A stretch of 64,000 nt of DNA. Origin: Acinetobacter vivianii. GTDB lineage: Bacteria > Pseudomonadota > Gammaproteobacteria > Pseudomonadales > Moraxellaceae. The stretch covers positions 1 to 64,000 of the forward strand of contig NZ_BMDR01000009.1 of the NCBI RefSeq assembly GCF_014635885.1, in the 5' to 3' direction. Shown piece by piece: positions 29,192 to 37,981 of the stretch (its first letter is position 1; every line of letters starts with the position of its first letter). The notes below the pieces were generated by a model, which was given only the letters and a program-made list of their open reading frames with translations, had not been told where the DNA came from and made no database searches. The position numbers were made by a program, and so were the translations under genes.

Positions 29192-29551
29192 ATGGATAAA
29201 CCTATACTATGCCCCAAATGTGGTTCTACAGAAATTGAAACACGTAATCATGACAAGTTATTGAGAACTACAGGCGGCGTATTACTCACGGCCGCAGGAA
29301 CCACGGCGGGTACAGTTGGTGGTGCTGCAAGTGGAGCATCAATAGGCGCAGCAATTGGTACAGTTGCAGGCCCTTTAGGTGTGATTGTCGGCGGTACGGT
29401 AGGAACGTTTGTCGGTGCAATTGGTGCAGGTATCACAGGTGGAGTAATTGGAAATATTTTCGGCAAAAAAGCAGGTGTTCTGGTCGACAAGAATATTTTT
29501 CAGGACTATCGCTGTCTGAAATGCAAATATCGTTTTAAGCAAAAAAAGTAA
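29192..29551 (+). CDS. Glycine-zipper protein flanked by CxxC zinc-ribbon halves
   Basis: A 119-residue protein. Residues 8-11 (CPKC) and 106-109 (CLKC) form two CxxC pairs at opposite ends, which together could bind zinc. Between them residues about 28-90 are a long Gly/Ala-rich hydrophobic stretch with GxxxG spacing (GGAASGASIGAAIGTVAG and repeats), long enough for two membrane-inserting helices. If both termini face the cytoplasm, the zinc site would close a hairpin membrane anchor. I do not recognise a named family. It is monocistronic between two spacers that hold no gene. Confidence 0.72.
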   Translation: MDKPILCPKCGSTEIETRNHDKLLRTTGGVLLTAAGTTAGTVGGAASGASIGAAIGTVAGPLGVIVGGTVGTFVGAIGAGITGGVIGNIFGKKAGVLVDKNIFQDYRCLKCKYRFKQKK

Positions 29552-29719
29552 TACATCGTTCATGTTCTTGAGTTTGGAGGATGCGTTGTTAGACCAATTC
29601 TCCAGATGCTTTCATTCACATTGAAAATCGTCTCTCATTATTTCAATTCTAATTTTATCTCCTCTGCTGTCTTATATTTCTCCTTCTCATTTTTTAAAAA
29701 GCTAAGGTTCAAATAAAAA

Positions 29720-29815
29720 AAATCCCAAGCTCTTGGGGAAGAGAATGGGATTACGATATACACATTCATCAAGAAGTTCATCGTTAGTGCGCTATTTATA
29801 TCACGCTTTATTTTA
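29720..29815 (-). ncRNA. Candidate small RNA ending in a strong intrinsic terminator
   Basis: A minus-strand terminator spans 29752-29713: AATCCCA ... TGGGATT enclosing CTCTT-CCCC-AAGAG, then a run of eight T. No gene ends here; the upstream gene (30084-30524) has its own terminator at 30001-30030. A possible promoter on the minus strand is TTGTGT (29838-29833), 17 bp, TAAAAT (29815-29810), giving an RNA of roughly 85 nt. The transcript also contains an ATG (MNFLMNVYIV) that reads into the terminator, so a leader peptide is an alternative. Inference only. Confidence 0.4.
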
Positions 29816-30000
29816 TAAATACATAATGTGTCACACAAACTATACATAACTGTCTATCTGTTCTGATTTCAATCATTAAAGGACATTAAATTAATCTTTC
29901 AGAACAATTAAATAATAAAAATCTAAAAAATGAATGACAGTCCTCTCACCGTCGACACTGAAGCTTTGTTTCGAAGATTTTCTTAAATGACAGACACAAT

Positions 30001-30030
30001 AAAAAAGGCTTCTATAAAAAAGCCTTTTTT
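30001..30030. terminator. Bidirectional terminator after the 146-aa gene
   Basis: AAAAAAGGCTT (30001-30011) and AAGCCTTTTTT (30020-30030) form an 11-bp stem with A/T tracts on both sides. It would end the minus-strand gene at 30084-30524. Confidence 0.75.
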
Positions 30031-30083
30031 AAAAAATAATTCAATGGAATGGAAAAGCGTTGTAGCGCAATGATTTTTTTAAT

Positions 30084-30524
30084 TTAATTATTCTTATATT
30101 CATCACTTTCAAAATACGATTGGATCTGCTCAGCAGAACTGGTTTTCAACTTAGCCAGAATAATGCTCAGATCACGTTCAAATGTAAACTCTGCTGGTAT
30201 TTCCTCATGAATCGGCGGAAGCCTCTTCACGCCCCCTTCTGTGATGCGTTCAATAAAGCCAGCTAACCACAATACAAATTCATCTTTATTCTTATAGTTG
30301 GGGACTAAACTAACATCAATACTAATATGGTCTTTGGTCGGCCTATCCTGAAAGCCTTCCACGAAATCGATGTAGTTATACAATAATTTTAAGTCGGTAT
30401 CTTTAAGTTCTTCACGTAACTGTTTAACAATGAAATTGAGACAATCTTGAAGTGGAACGTTAAACTTTTTTTCCTCTTCAAAATGCCTGTAAATATTATC
30501 AGCGATACGCAAATACTGTGGCAT
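30084..30524 (-). CDS. Hypothetical protein
   Basis: A 146-residue acidic soluble protein with no signal peptide or membrane segment. It starts MPQYLRIADNIYRHFEEEKKF and has a helix-rich pattern with a central VDVSLVP-like strand (SIDVSLVPNYKNKDEF). I do not recognise the family. It is a single gene with its own terminator, preceded by 143 bp of AT-rich DNA and the convergently placed end of the sorbosone-dehydrogenase-like gene on the same strand. Confidence 0.65.
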   Translation of the reverse strand: MPQYLRIADNIYRHFEEEKKFNVPLQDCLNFIVKQLREELKDTDLKLLYNYIDFVEGFQDRPTKDHISIDVSLVPNYKNKDEFVLWLAGFIERITEGGVKRLPPIHEEIPAEFTFERDLSIILAKLKTSSAEQIQSYFESDEYKNN

Positions 30525-30667
30525 GACGCTATCCTCATGTTGTTATGTCCCATTGAGTATGGAACTAAAAATTTAGTAGATTTGTAATGTTTTACGATAA
30601 AGATGTATTTTCTACAAACATTATATGAATAACGACATTTTGGATAGCGCAAAATTAGATGATATAT

Positions 30668-32029
30668 CTAATTTTTCTGCTGATACTTTTGCGTTGGGCT
30701 TTCATAGGTCGTTTGTGCCACAGGTGAGACACGCCAGACTGTATTACCCACATCGTCAGCCACTAAGAGCGCACCTGAAAAATCAATTGCAACGCCAACT
30801 GGACGTCCCAAAGCTTCACCTTTCTCATTTAAGAAACCTGTGAGCACATCTTGCGGTTGACCATAAGGCTGTCCATTTCGAAAAGGCACGAAAATCACTT
30901 TATAACCACTATGTGGTTTGCGGTTCCATGAACCATGTTGTCCAATGAATGCACCTCCACGATACTGCGGCATAAGCTCTGTCGCATAGAAGGCCAAGCC
31001 CAAAGAAGCAGTATGGTTACCTAAGGCATAATCAGGTTTTAGTGCACGTGCAACCAGCTCAGGATTTTGTGGTTTTACCCGTTTATCGACATGTTGACCA
31101 TAATAGCTATACGGCCAACCATAAAAGGCACCGTCTTTAACAGAGGTCATATAATCGGGAACCAGATCACTGCCGAGTTCATCGCGTTCATTAACGACCG
31201 TCCAGAGTTGTCCACCCTGTGGTTGCCAGCCTATGCCATTTGGATTACGCAGTCCCGTTGCATAGGGTCTGACCTTTGCTGTGGCAATATCATATTCCAG
31301 AATCTGTGCTCGACCTTGTTCCTGATCCAGCCCATTTTCCCCGACATTACTATTTGAACCTACCGTGATATAAAGTTTGGTTCCTTCTGGATTGGCTATC
31401 ACATTTTTAGTCCAATGATGATTGAGCGGCCCAGCGGGTAAATCCAGCACCTTGGTCCCTTTCGCTGTTATTTGGGTTGCATCCTCCTGATAGGGATAAC
31501 GCATCAGCGAATCCGTATTGGCGACATAAAGCATGTTACCCACCAAGGCCATACCAAACGGAGAATTTAAATTTTGTAGAAAAACCGTATTCTGATCTGC
31601 GATGCCATCGCCATTGCTATCTCGTAATAAACGAATTCGATTAGCACTTGGCAATGAAGAGCCTGCACGATTCATTACCATTTTCATGATCTTGCCGCGA
31701 ATGCCCTTGCTATCCTCTGGTTTTGGCGGTGCATCTGTTTCAGCAACCAACACATCCCCATTCGGCAATACATACAACCATCTCGGATGATCTAATCCAC
31801 TGGCAAATGCCTGAACTTTCAGACCTTCAACAGTAGTAGGCATCTTGCCCTTTGGCCAGCCTTTAGCGGGTGCAATATTGACAGTCGGGATCAATCTCGA
31901 CTGCGGTTCAGGTAAAACGGGCTGTGGACCAAAACTATCGCTAATTGAATATTGAGAAGATGGCGTACAACCTGTAAATATTAAAATAAGACTGCTTCCA
32001 GTCAGGGAGAATAACAACCGTAAAGACAT
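30668..32029 (-). CDS. PQQ-dependent sorbosone dehydrogenase-like lipoprotein
   Basis: A 453-residue exported lipoprotein (lipobox IFTGC, Cys at residue 21) of the soluble PQQ sugar dehydrogenase/L-sorbosone dehydrogenase family. The six- or seven-bladed propeller begins with [23 protein letters not shown] and ends with [37 protein letters not shown] and [18 protein letters not shown] are family hallmarks. It would oxidise a sugar or polyol at the outer face of the periplasm with PQQ. The actual substrate is unknown. Confidence 0.85.
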   Translation of the reverse strand: MSLRLLFSLTGSSLILIFTGCTPSSQYSISDSFGPQPVLPEPQSRLIPTVNIAPAKGWPKGKMPTTVEGLKVQAFASGLDHPRWLYVLPNGDVLVAETDAPPKPEDSKGIRGKIMKMVMNRAGSSLPSANRIRLLRDSNGDGIADQNTVFLQNLNSPFGMALVGNMLYVANTDSLMRYPYQEDATQITAKGTKVLDLPAGPLNHHWTKNVIANPEGTKLYITVGSNSNVGENGLDQEQGRAQILEYDIATAKVRPYATGLRNPNGIGWQPQGGQLWTVVNERDELGSDLVPDYMTSVKDGAFYGWPYSYYGQHVDKRVKPQNPELVARALKPDYALGNHTASLGLAFYATELMPQYRGGAFIGQHGSWNRKPHSGYKVIFVPFRNGQPYGQPQDVLTGFLNEKGEALGRPVGVAIDFSGALLVADDVGNTVWRVSPVAQTTYESPTQKYQQKN

Positions 32030-32191
32030 CAGGAATTTTCCTTGTTATTTTAATGACTCCAGACAGCATAATTCGATCTATACATGAGGTATAGCTGATT
32101 TGATTAACAGATTGTCTCTAATGTAAATAAACTGTTTAAAACCTGCCTTAGCCGTTAAAATATAAACAAATACAAAGAGAAGGAAAACAGC

Positions 32192-32725
32192 ATCAATATT
32201 ATTTTAAGACCACTTCAATATTCAGAAATTGATTTGATCTGGCAACACATTCATCGACGTGAACTGATTACTCAAAATTATGTCAAACAACAGTGTTTGC
32301 AACTCGTTGACTGTTTTTATGATGTTCAGCATTGGGATACTTATCATCTGCAAAATGATCCGCCTAAATTAAAACAGCTCTACCACGAACAAGCAGAATT
32401 CATCGGGGCCTTTAATCAGCAAGAAAAAATGGCCGGCATTTCCGTGGTATCCAATCAGATCATTCAAGATTATCCAGATGCCAAACTTTTACACTATTTT
32501 TATGTCGATGCCGATCAGCAAGGTCAAGGGATTGGTGCACAACTCATGCAGGCAGCGAAAATATCTGCAATAAAGCTAGGCGCAAAATATCTTTATATTT
32601 CTGCCACACCTAGCAAGCGAACTGTTGATTTTTATATGAAACATGGCGCTCAAGTATTGGACAAACCCGATCATCAATTATGGCAACTCGAGCCAGAAGA
32701 TATTCATTTGCTGTGTGAAATTTAA
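32192..32725 (+). CDS. GNAT-family N-acetyltransferase (probable ATC start)
   Basis: A GNAT acyltransferase with the acetyl-CoA motif YVDADQQGQGIGAQLMQAAK (Q/R-x-x-G-x-G/A) and the C-terminal SATPSKRTVDFYMKHGAQ. The first standard start codon in frame is a TTG at 32234, which has no ribosome-binding site and would delete beta strand 1. The frame is open upstream to 32159 and encodes NIILRPLQYSEID, a typical GNAT N terminus. AAGGAA (32180-32185) lies 6 nt before an ATC at 32192, so I place the start there (177 residues). The function is certain at family level only. Confidence 0.72.
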   Translation: MNIILRPLQYSEIDLIWQHIHRRELITQNYVKQQCLQLVDCFYDVQHWDTYHLQNDPPKLKQLYHEQAEFIGAFNQQEKMAGISVVSNQIIQDYPDAKLLHYFYVDADQQGQGIGAQLMQAAKISAIKLGAKYLYISATPSKRTVDFYMKHGAQVLDKPDHQLWQLEPEDIHLLCEI

Positions 32726-32732
32726 GTTTGTT

Positions 32733-32768
32733 GGAAAAAATGAGACGTACTTTCGATTCATTTTTTCC
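32733..32768 (+). terminator. Terminator after the GNAT gene
   Basis: GGAAAAAATGA (32733-32743) and TCATTTTTTCC (32758-32768), an 11-bp perfect stem with a 14-nt loop, 7 bp after the stop. Confidence 0.6.
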
Positions 32769-32923
32769 TCAGCTTACTGGAGCTTTTTCTGGGGCTGCTT
32801 AAAACATTAACAGCTCGATTTTTGGCTGAATATTAAGGGTTATTCTCTTGATGAATCAAATAGAGATCGTGCACGCTTGCCAAGAAATCTTAAAAATAAC
32901 CCTAGCGGATTGACAGCGTAAAA

Positions 32924-33940
32924 GTGAATGCATCATCACATGAAAATAAGATTAGTATTCACTCACTGAAAGATTATAGAATCGAGTTAGAAATATTTTT
33001 AAAACAGCATATCATGGATGATTTAGATTCGTTTTTTAGTTCTCGGGTGAAGTTTAAGAACCTAAAAATTCTTTCTTTGTTAGAGCAGCATAAATCTCTG
33101 ACCAAAGTCGCGCAGATGATGCATATGACTACATCTGCCGTTTCCAAAGCTCTTGCAGAAATTGAAGCCAACTATGGTGAACAACTCTTTAGAAGAGAAG
33201 TTGGGCAACTGGTTGCCCTGCCCGAATGTTTAATCCTGATCGACTCCTATTTAAAAATAGAAGCACAACTTCGCGAAGGTCACGACAGAATTGCCTCACT
33301 CAGAGGTGCACGTGCCAGTAAAATCTCAATCGGTATACATGCACCGTCATTGGAAAATGCACTTGCCAATGCAATTGTACGTTTTAAACAGATTTCTCCT
33401 GAAACAGAAATCAGTATTAAAGCTGGCGATAAAACGTCTTTACTCTCTTATTTACGGGCAGGTGAAATTGATTTGGCGATTTGTCGGGCCGAAGTCGATG
33501 ACCTCGAACATGATTTACGTGCAATTTTATTACATGAACATCAGTTGATATTGATTGCCAGTCATCATCTAAACATTCCTGCCGAACATAAAGATTTAAA
33601 AGATTTGTTAGATTACCCGTGGTGTCTGACCGCTCCAAGCTGCCCTGTACGTCAATGTTTTGACGCGAACCTGGTGGCCAGAGGACTAAAACAGCCTAAA
33701 AATCTAATTGAAGTAGATAACCCACCACATCTGATTCTAAATATCATGGAGAAATATCCTTCAATCACCATCACGTCCAGCAATCTCGCGAGGCTGCTTC
33801 ATAAAAATAATAATCTTCAGATTTTAAATCGTGAATTAAGTTTCACCATCAAGCCTCAAATCATCATCTGGAATAGTCGAATTCCGCTCAACAGCAATGT
33901 TAGAAAATTACGTGATCTGATTTGTTATGAATCCAGATAA
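32924..33940 (+). CDS. LysR-family transcriptional regulator
   Basis: A 338-residue LysR protein starting at GTG, with about 35 extra N-terminal residues before the usual helix-turn-helix (LKILSLLEQHKSLTKVAQMMHMTTSAVSKALAEIE). The effector domain contains FKQISPETEISIKAGD and EIDLAICRAE. An ATG at 33014 would give a more standard length. It is convergent with the M24 gene and is probably the regulator of the M24-porin-MHS block, whose two transport promoters share an element. Confidence 0.83.
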   Translation: MNASSHENKISIHSLKDYRIELEIFLKQHIMDDLDSFFSSRVKFKNLKILSLLEQHKSLTKVAQMMHMTTSAVSKALAEIEANYGEQLFRREVGQLVALPECLILIDSYLKIEAQLREGHDRIASLRGARASKISIGIHAPSLENALANAIVRFKQISPETEISIKAGDKTSLLSYLRAGEIDLAICRAEVDDLEHDLRAILLHEHQLILIASHHLNIPAEHKDLKDLLDYPWCLTAPSCPVRQCFDANLVARGLKQPKNLIEVDNPPHLILNIMEKYPSITITSSNLARLLHKNNNLQILNRELSFTIKPQIIIWNSRIPLNSNVRKLRDLICYESR

Positions 33941-33964
33941 AGTTATTTAAACAGACTCACAATT

Positions 33965-33995
33965 AAAGGCCTAGCTAAAATCAAGATAGGCCTTT
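33965..33995. terminator. Bidirectional terminator between LysR and M24 genes
   Basis: Perfect 9-bp stem AAAGGCCTA (33965-33973) and TAGGCCTTT (33987-33995) with a 13-nt loop, between convergent genes. Confidence 0.7.
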
Positions 33996-34011
33996 ATTGA
34001 CTTATTTAAAC

Positions 34012-35172
34012 TTAGATCGGAAAGGTCAACTCAGCCATTTCAATTGGCCCATCGGTCAACATCACAGGACCCTCAGAGCCGATCAAGACCGTATCGGAAT
34101 GGCGAAAACCGCCCACACCTTCAATATAAAGTCCTGGTTCAATGGTAAAACACATCCCTTCCTGAATCGGGCGATCATACCCTTCCGCAAAGAACGGCGC
34201 CTCATGCCCAGTAACGCCCATACCATGTCCAGTACGATGTAGCAGATAATCCCCCATTCCAGCTTTTCGGAAATAGTCATTCACAGTTCGATCAACCTCA
34301 CTCATTAATTGACCGGGTTTTGCCATTTCGAAAGCAATACGGCGACCTTCCAGCATAATCTCAAACGGTTTTTTCGCATTTTCAGGCACTTTACCAAGAA
34401 AAAAGGTTCTTTCAACTTCAGCGCCGTAACCGTTCATCACTGCATTTACAATCGATACATGTGGGCCGCCCGGCTCCATTCTCATATCAATATTGGTAAA
34501 GTTATGCGGATCATGAGACACACTTGGCGGCTGAAATACTGCCGAAATTCTGGTAGCGAACGGATTAAGTTCTCTACTATCGGTCAGCAACCGAGTAAAA
34601 ATAAGCTCTCTCACCTGACCAATCATTTCCATCAAGTTCATACCCGGATACGCAGATGACAGTAATAGATTATGTCCTTCTGTCGCTAACTGACATGCAT
34701 AAGCCAGACGTCCTTTTTCATAATCCGATTTGATCATACGTAGATCATCAATGATATCGGTACGGATACGCTCGCCAGGAATTTCAGAATAAATCTGTAA
34801 GGGACAAATTGATTCAACACCAATACGCGGATTGTTCTCAAATAGTTCTTTAAATCGATCACTCCATGCCCGACCTGCTGGCGCTGGAAATTCAAAATAT
34901 GGAATAAGTTCAATCTCACTCACAGCACGAGATTGAACATGCGGAATTTCCAGTTGAGGGACAATAAATTTTGGTACACCCTTTTGAGGAATCACCAAGA
35001 CAAAAGGCCGCTCATGTACTGCATTTGCAAAATTGGTTAAATAAAAAATATTATCTGGACAAAAGGATACATAATGATCAAGACCTTCCTTCTGCATCTG
35101 TTCCTGAACGCGTATTAATCTATTCTGGATTTCACTTTTAGATGGTGGATAAAATATTGGTTCAATATTCAT
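34012..35172 (-). CDS. M24-family hydrolase, creatinase/ectoine-hydrolase-like
   Basis: A 386-residue pita-bread protein: N-terminal creatinase_N domain (about 1-155) and C-terminal M24 domain. Of the five M24 metal ligands only the His in TGHGMGVTGHE and the Glu in FTIEPGLY are kept. The two Asp become Asn and Glu (IVNAVMNGYGAEVERTF) and the last Glu becomes Ser (GFRHSDTV). Loss of ligands, together with a His in SVSHDPHNFTN, is the pattern of creatinase and DoeA, which cleave C-N bonds of small amidines without metal, rather than of Xaa-Pro peptidases. AAGGAGC precedes the ATG. A porin and an MHS carrier gene follow upstream on the same strand. The substrate is inferred only as a small zwitterion or amidine. 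Confidence 0.8.
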   Translation of the reverse strand: MNIEPIFYPPSKSEIQNRLIRVQEQMQKEGLDHYVSFCPDNIFYLTNFANAVHERPFVLVIPQKGVPKFIVPQLEIPHVQSRAVSEIELIPYFEFPAPAGRAWSDRFKELFENNPRIGVESICPLQIYSEIPGERIRTDIIDDLRMIKSDYEKGRLAYACQLATEGHNLLLSSAYPGMNLMEMIGQVRELIFTRLLTDSRELNPFATRISAVFQPPSVSHDPHNFTNIDMRMEPGGPHVSIVNAVMNGYGAEVERTFFLGKVPENAKKPFEIMLEGRRIAFEMAKPGQLMSEVDRTVNDYFRKAGMGDYLLHRTGHGMGVTGHEAPFFAEGYDRPIQEGMCFTIEPGLYIEGVGGFRHSDTVLIGSEGPVMLTDGPIEMAELTFPI

Positions 35173-35251
35173 TTTTTGCTCCTTAAAAAAATGGATTTGT
35201 GAAATAGAGTTAATTTAAGAAATTAAATTGATTTCACGATATATTTAAAAA

Positions 35252-36325
35252 CTAGAAGGAAAACTTTAAACCCACCCCATAAGTTGAAGGATCATCTCCA
35301 GCACCACTTAATGCAATATCATTGATTGTATAAAATGAATTTTCATTATTATCGACATAGGCTGCACGAATATAAGCATCCAAATGTTTATTAATATGAT
35401 AATTGGCACCTGCCGAGTAAACCATCGCAGTCCGATCCTGCTGATCAACATCACGCCAATAAACAGAGGCTTTTAAACTATACTTCGGCTGTTCAAAATT
35501 AATCGCTGCACCATAAACCTGAGCAGAAGCAGCATGTGGACTATCAGGTTTAAAATATCCTGCCGTACCAATTAAAGTTAAATTTTTATTCATTCTTCTT
35601 AGAACAAGCGCACGATAATCCTTGGTTTTAACATCGCTTAAAATCTCTCCTTTATAATTTACTGAAAAATTGCTAATCAGTTCATTATAGGATCCACTTA
35701 CTCGATTTACCCCATCATCATAAATCGCCAAAATGCCATAGTTTTTCGCATCTGTTACATACGAACCCTCTCCAACCATCTGGTTTGGAGAATAGAGCAT
35801 GGTCAACGAAGTATTTTTAAATGTTGGGGTGGTATAACTGACTGCCCGACTGGTCCTCAAATCATAATTAGGTGCACCAGCACCAAGGTCGTAAGCCTGA
35901 ATCGCAATCGCTGTCGGGGTAAAAGGAGCGGCAAATAACTCTTCTAATGCACCAGCAACGGCAGGCATAACTCGTCCATACACCAGCGTTCCATACTGTT
36001 TGGACTGCAAACCTAAGTACTCTGCACGAGCAAAAGTCGTCTTCCGCACAAATTCCATTTTGCGTAAATCGATCATTGACTCTGCATTTCCAACAATAGA
36101 CAGGTCGTCATTTAATTTAAGATTCAGTTTTAATCCTAAGCGGCTCGCATAATCCATTCCACTTTGAAACTCATGTGAGTCTTGTACTTCTGAATGAGAA
36201 TAATTTATCCCGTAATCCAGTACCCCATATACTTTAAAGGGAGAGTTTTCATCACCAACGCTAATATCTGCAAAAGCTGCTATTGGTAATGCGCATATAC
36301 TTAAACATAAAATAGATCTAAACAT
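35252..36325 (-). CDS. Gram-negative general porin
   Basis: A 357-residue outer-membrane porin of the Porin_4/OmpC-like type. A signal peptide is cleaved after AAFA, followed by DISVGDENSPFKVYGVLDYG, and the chain ends GLKFSF with the required C-terminal Phe. GGAGTG precedes the ATG. Its promoter region carries a 42-bp element (36392-36433) shared with the MHS transporter, so the two are co-regulated for uptake of one compound. Confidence 0.85.
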   Translation of the reverse strand: MFRSILCLSICALPIAAFADISVGDENSPFKVYGVLDYGINYSHSEVQDSHEFQSGMDYASRLGLKLNLKLNDDLSIVGNAESMIDLRKMEFVRKTTFARAEYLGLQSKQYGTLVYGRVMPAVAGALEELFAAPFTPTAIAIQAYDLGAGAPNYDLRTSRAVSYTTPTFKNTSLTMLYSPNQMVGEGSYVTDAKNYGILAIYDDGVNRVSGSYNELISNFSVNYKGEILSDVKTKDYRALVLRRMNKNLTLIGTAGYFKPDSPHAASAQVYGAAINFEQPKYSLKASVYWRDVDQQDRTAMVYSAGANYHINKHLDAYIRAAYVDNNENSFYTINDIALSGAGDDPSTYGVGLKFSF

Positions 36326-36391
36326 TATATTTCACTCCATGAACCAACATTTTTCTATTCCTTTAAATTACACAAACTCTTTATTTTTTTA

Positions 36392-36433
36392 AATTGATAT
36401 CTTTTCCATCGCAGTTGAATATTTTTCTACTCA
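36392..36433 (-). promoter_or_regulatory. 42-bp element, copy A (porin promoter)
   Basis: Starts 67 bp upstream of the porin start. It matches 37940-37981 without gaps at 34 of 42 positions, including the shared cores TTTTCCATCG, GTTGA and TTTTTCTA (plus-strand reading). It lies between the MHS terminator and the porin start, so it belongs to the porin promoter. Confidence 0.65.
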
Positions 36434-36463
36434 AATATTTTTAGGAAAACTTATAAAAATAAA

Positions 36464-36488
36464 AAACCTACTTTAAAAAAGTAGGTTT
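36464..36488 (-). terminator. Terminator after the MHS transporter gene
   Basis: AAACCTACTTT (36464-36474) and AAAGTAGGTTT (36478-36488), perfect 11-bp stem, 3-nt loop; on the minus strand the tail is TTTATTTTTAT. It ends the MHS transcript, so the porin gene needs its own promoter. Confidence 0.8.
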
Positions 36489-36596
36489 GAATAAAATATT
36501 CACAAAACTTTAAGCCAAATTATTAAGTCACGCTCAATTAAAATTTAATCCTTTATTTTAACTTCGCCTAATAAGCTTAATATTCATATCAACAAC

Positions 36597-37874
36597 TCAA
36601 ATAACCAGTTGTGATGCACGTAATTTGATACCTCGATGACAGAGTAAAAGCGAGGTAATTGAAATTATCGCTGCAACCGAGAGATAAATCACAGGCGCCT
36701 GTAAATTGCCTTTACTCAATGCATAGGTTGATACAATCGGGGATAAAGCACCAAATAAAGTAACACCCACGTTATAACCAAGTCCTATTCCCAAAGCACG
36801 TTGTCTGGCTGGGAAATAATCTGAAATAAATGGGAAATAGCCACCGATCATCAGGCCTAAGCCACTGGCACACACAAGCTGGAACAAGAACAAGCGACTT
36901 GCAGAAGGTACTGCCAATAAATATTCATAAAGCGGAATACCGATAAACGCACAGAGAATGACACCGGTATACATCACTACCATTCTGTTTGATTTATCTG
37001 ACCAAATGCCGCCGATGATTGAAAATATAATGATGAACAATGTCGCCAATGTTGAACTTGCGGTACCAATAACAGGTTCAATCCCCATCCCTTGCTTAGC
37101 AAAAGATGGCATAAAGATAATCACCAGATAAACCACAGCGGAACCAAAACCAGAAAGCGAAGCGACCAGCATCACTCTTTGAAAAATCTGTCCGAATGTT
37201 AATTTAGGCGCGACTTTATTGGCTTGATCTTGAACCAGTACCTCACTTTCCTCCATATAGCGACGTAAATATAAACCTAAAGGTATAACTGCAAGGCCAA
37301 TGAAGAAGCCAATTCTCCATCCCCAGTCTAAAGTGGCTGCTTGCCCCAAAATCCCATAAATCGATAATGCGATACCAGAACCCGTTGCAAGCGCAAGATA
37401 AGTTGAACTATTAAATAATGCGCCATAATATCCTCTACGCTGTTTAGGACAACTTTCCATTACCAAAGAAACAGCAGCGCCAAATTCTCCTGATGCAGCA
37501 AGTCCAGCAACCAATCTTCCCAACACCACCATGGCTGTGCCGAGATATCCACTTTGCGAATAAGGCGGAGCCACCGCAATTAAAAGAGTACCTACCCCCA
37601 TCAACATGACGGTTAAAATCATTGCTGATTTACGACCTTTACGATCAGCATAACGTCCAATGAAATAAGCACCGAGTGGTCTGACCAAAAAGCCCACTGC
37701 AAAAGTGGTAATCGCAGCCAAAGTCGATAAAATTTCATTTTCAGCAGGGAAAAAATTATGTGCGATCGCGAGAGCGAAATATCCATATAACGTAAAATCA
37801 AGCCATTCCAGAAAGTTACCCGCAGATAATCCGAGAAATGAGCGTCTATTAATCGTGTGCTTTTCTATACGCAT
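36597..37874 (-). CDS. MHS-family MFS transporter (ProP/KgtP-like)
   Basis: A 425-residue metabolite:H+ symporter. The MHS signature at the N terminus is SAGNFLEWLDFTLYGYFA, followed by FLVRPLGAYFIGRYADRKGRKSAM and the loop GLAASGEFGAAVSLVMES. Known members carry proline/betaine, 2-oxoglutarate, shikimate and other small acids. AGGAGAG precedes the ATG. Together with the porin and the creatinase-like hydrolase it forms an uptake-and-hydrolysis unit for a small zwitterionic or acidic compound. Confidence 0.87.
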   Translation of the reverse strand: MRIEKHTINRRSFLGLSAGNFLEWLDFTLYGYFALAIAHNFFPAENEILSTLAAITTFAVGFLVRPLGAYFIGRYADRKGRKSAMILTVMLMGVGTLLIAVAPPYSQSGYLGTAMVVLGRLVAGLAASGEFGAAVSLVMESCPKQRRGYYGALFNSSTYLALATGSGIALSIYGILGQAATLDWGWRIGFFIGLAVIPLGLYLRRYMEESEVLVQDQANKVAPKLTFGQIFQRVMLVASLSGFGSAVVYLVIIFMPSFAKQGMGIEPVIGTASSTLATLFIIIFSIIGGIWSDKSNRMVVMYTGVILCAFIGIPLYEYLLAVPSASRLFLFQLVCASGLGLMIGGYFPFISDYFPARQRALGIGLGYNVGVTLFGALSPIVSTYALSKGNLQAPVIYLSVAAIISITSLLLCHRGIKLRASQLVI

Positions 37875-37939
37875 GATGGTCTCTCCTGACCTAGCATCTA
37901 TTTGTTAAATTAAAGCTACACAAAAGTACGAAACTATAA

Positions 37940-37981
37940 AATTGACAAATTTTCCATCGTGGTTGAGTTTTTTTCTATTCA
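37940..37981 (-). promoter_or_regulatory. 42-bp element, copy B (MHS promoter)
   Basis: Starts 66 bp upstream of the MHS start, the same distance as copy A from the porin start (67 bp). The match to 36392-36433 is 34 of 42 without gaps. The 524-bp spacer 37875-38398 that contains it shows no gene; the rest is AT-rich and should hold the promoter of the 503-residue protein. Confidence 0.65.

Larger units (their letters stand above)
29552..30083. other. 532-bp gene-poor spacer
   Basis: No convincing protein gene is present; short frames here are interrupted or run through terminator hairpins. It holds the candidate small RNA near 29.72-29.82 kb and the terminator at 30001-30030. The remainder is AT-rich with no further structure I can support. 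Confidence 0.6.

Noticed and set aside
29248..29490. 80-residue proline-rich frame antisense to the glycine-zipper gene
   Set aside because: The Pro pattern is simply the complement of the Gly/Ala-rich coding sequence; there is no start signal.
29638..29847. 69-residue minus-strand frame
   Set aside because: It runs straight through the nested terminator and its T-tract and has no ribosome-binding site; the hairpin explains the region better.
30001..30030. Repeat-like A/T-flanked palindrome as a possible CRISPR or REP unit
   Set aside because: It occurs once, with the layout of an ordinary bidirectional terminator; no spaced array is present.
34012..35172. Calling the M24 protein an Xaa-Pro aminopeptidase
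   Set aside because: Three of the five required metal ligands are replaced.
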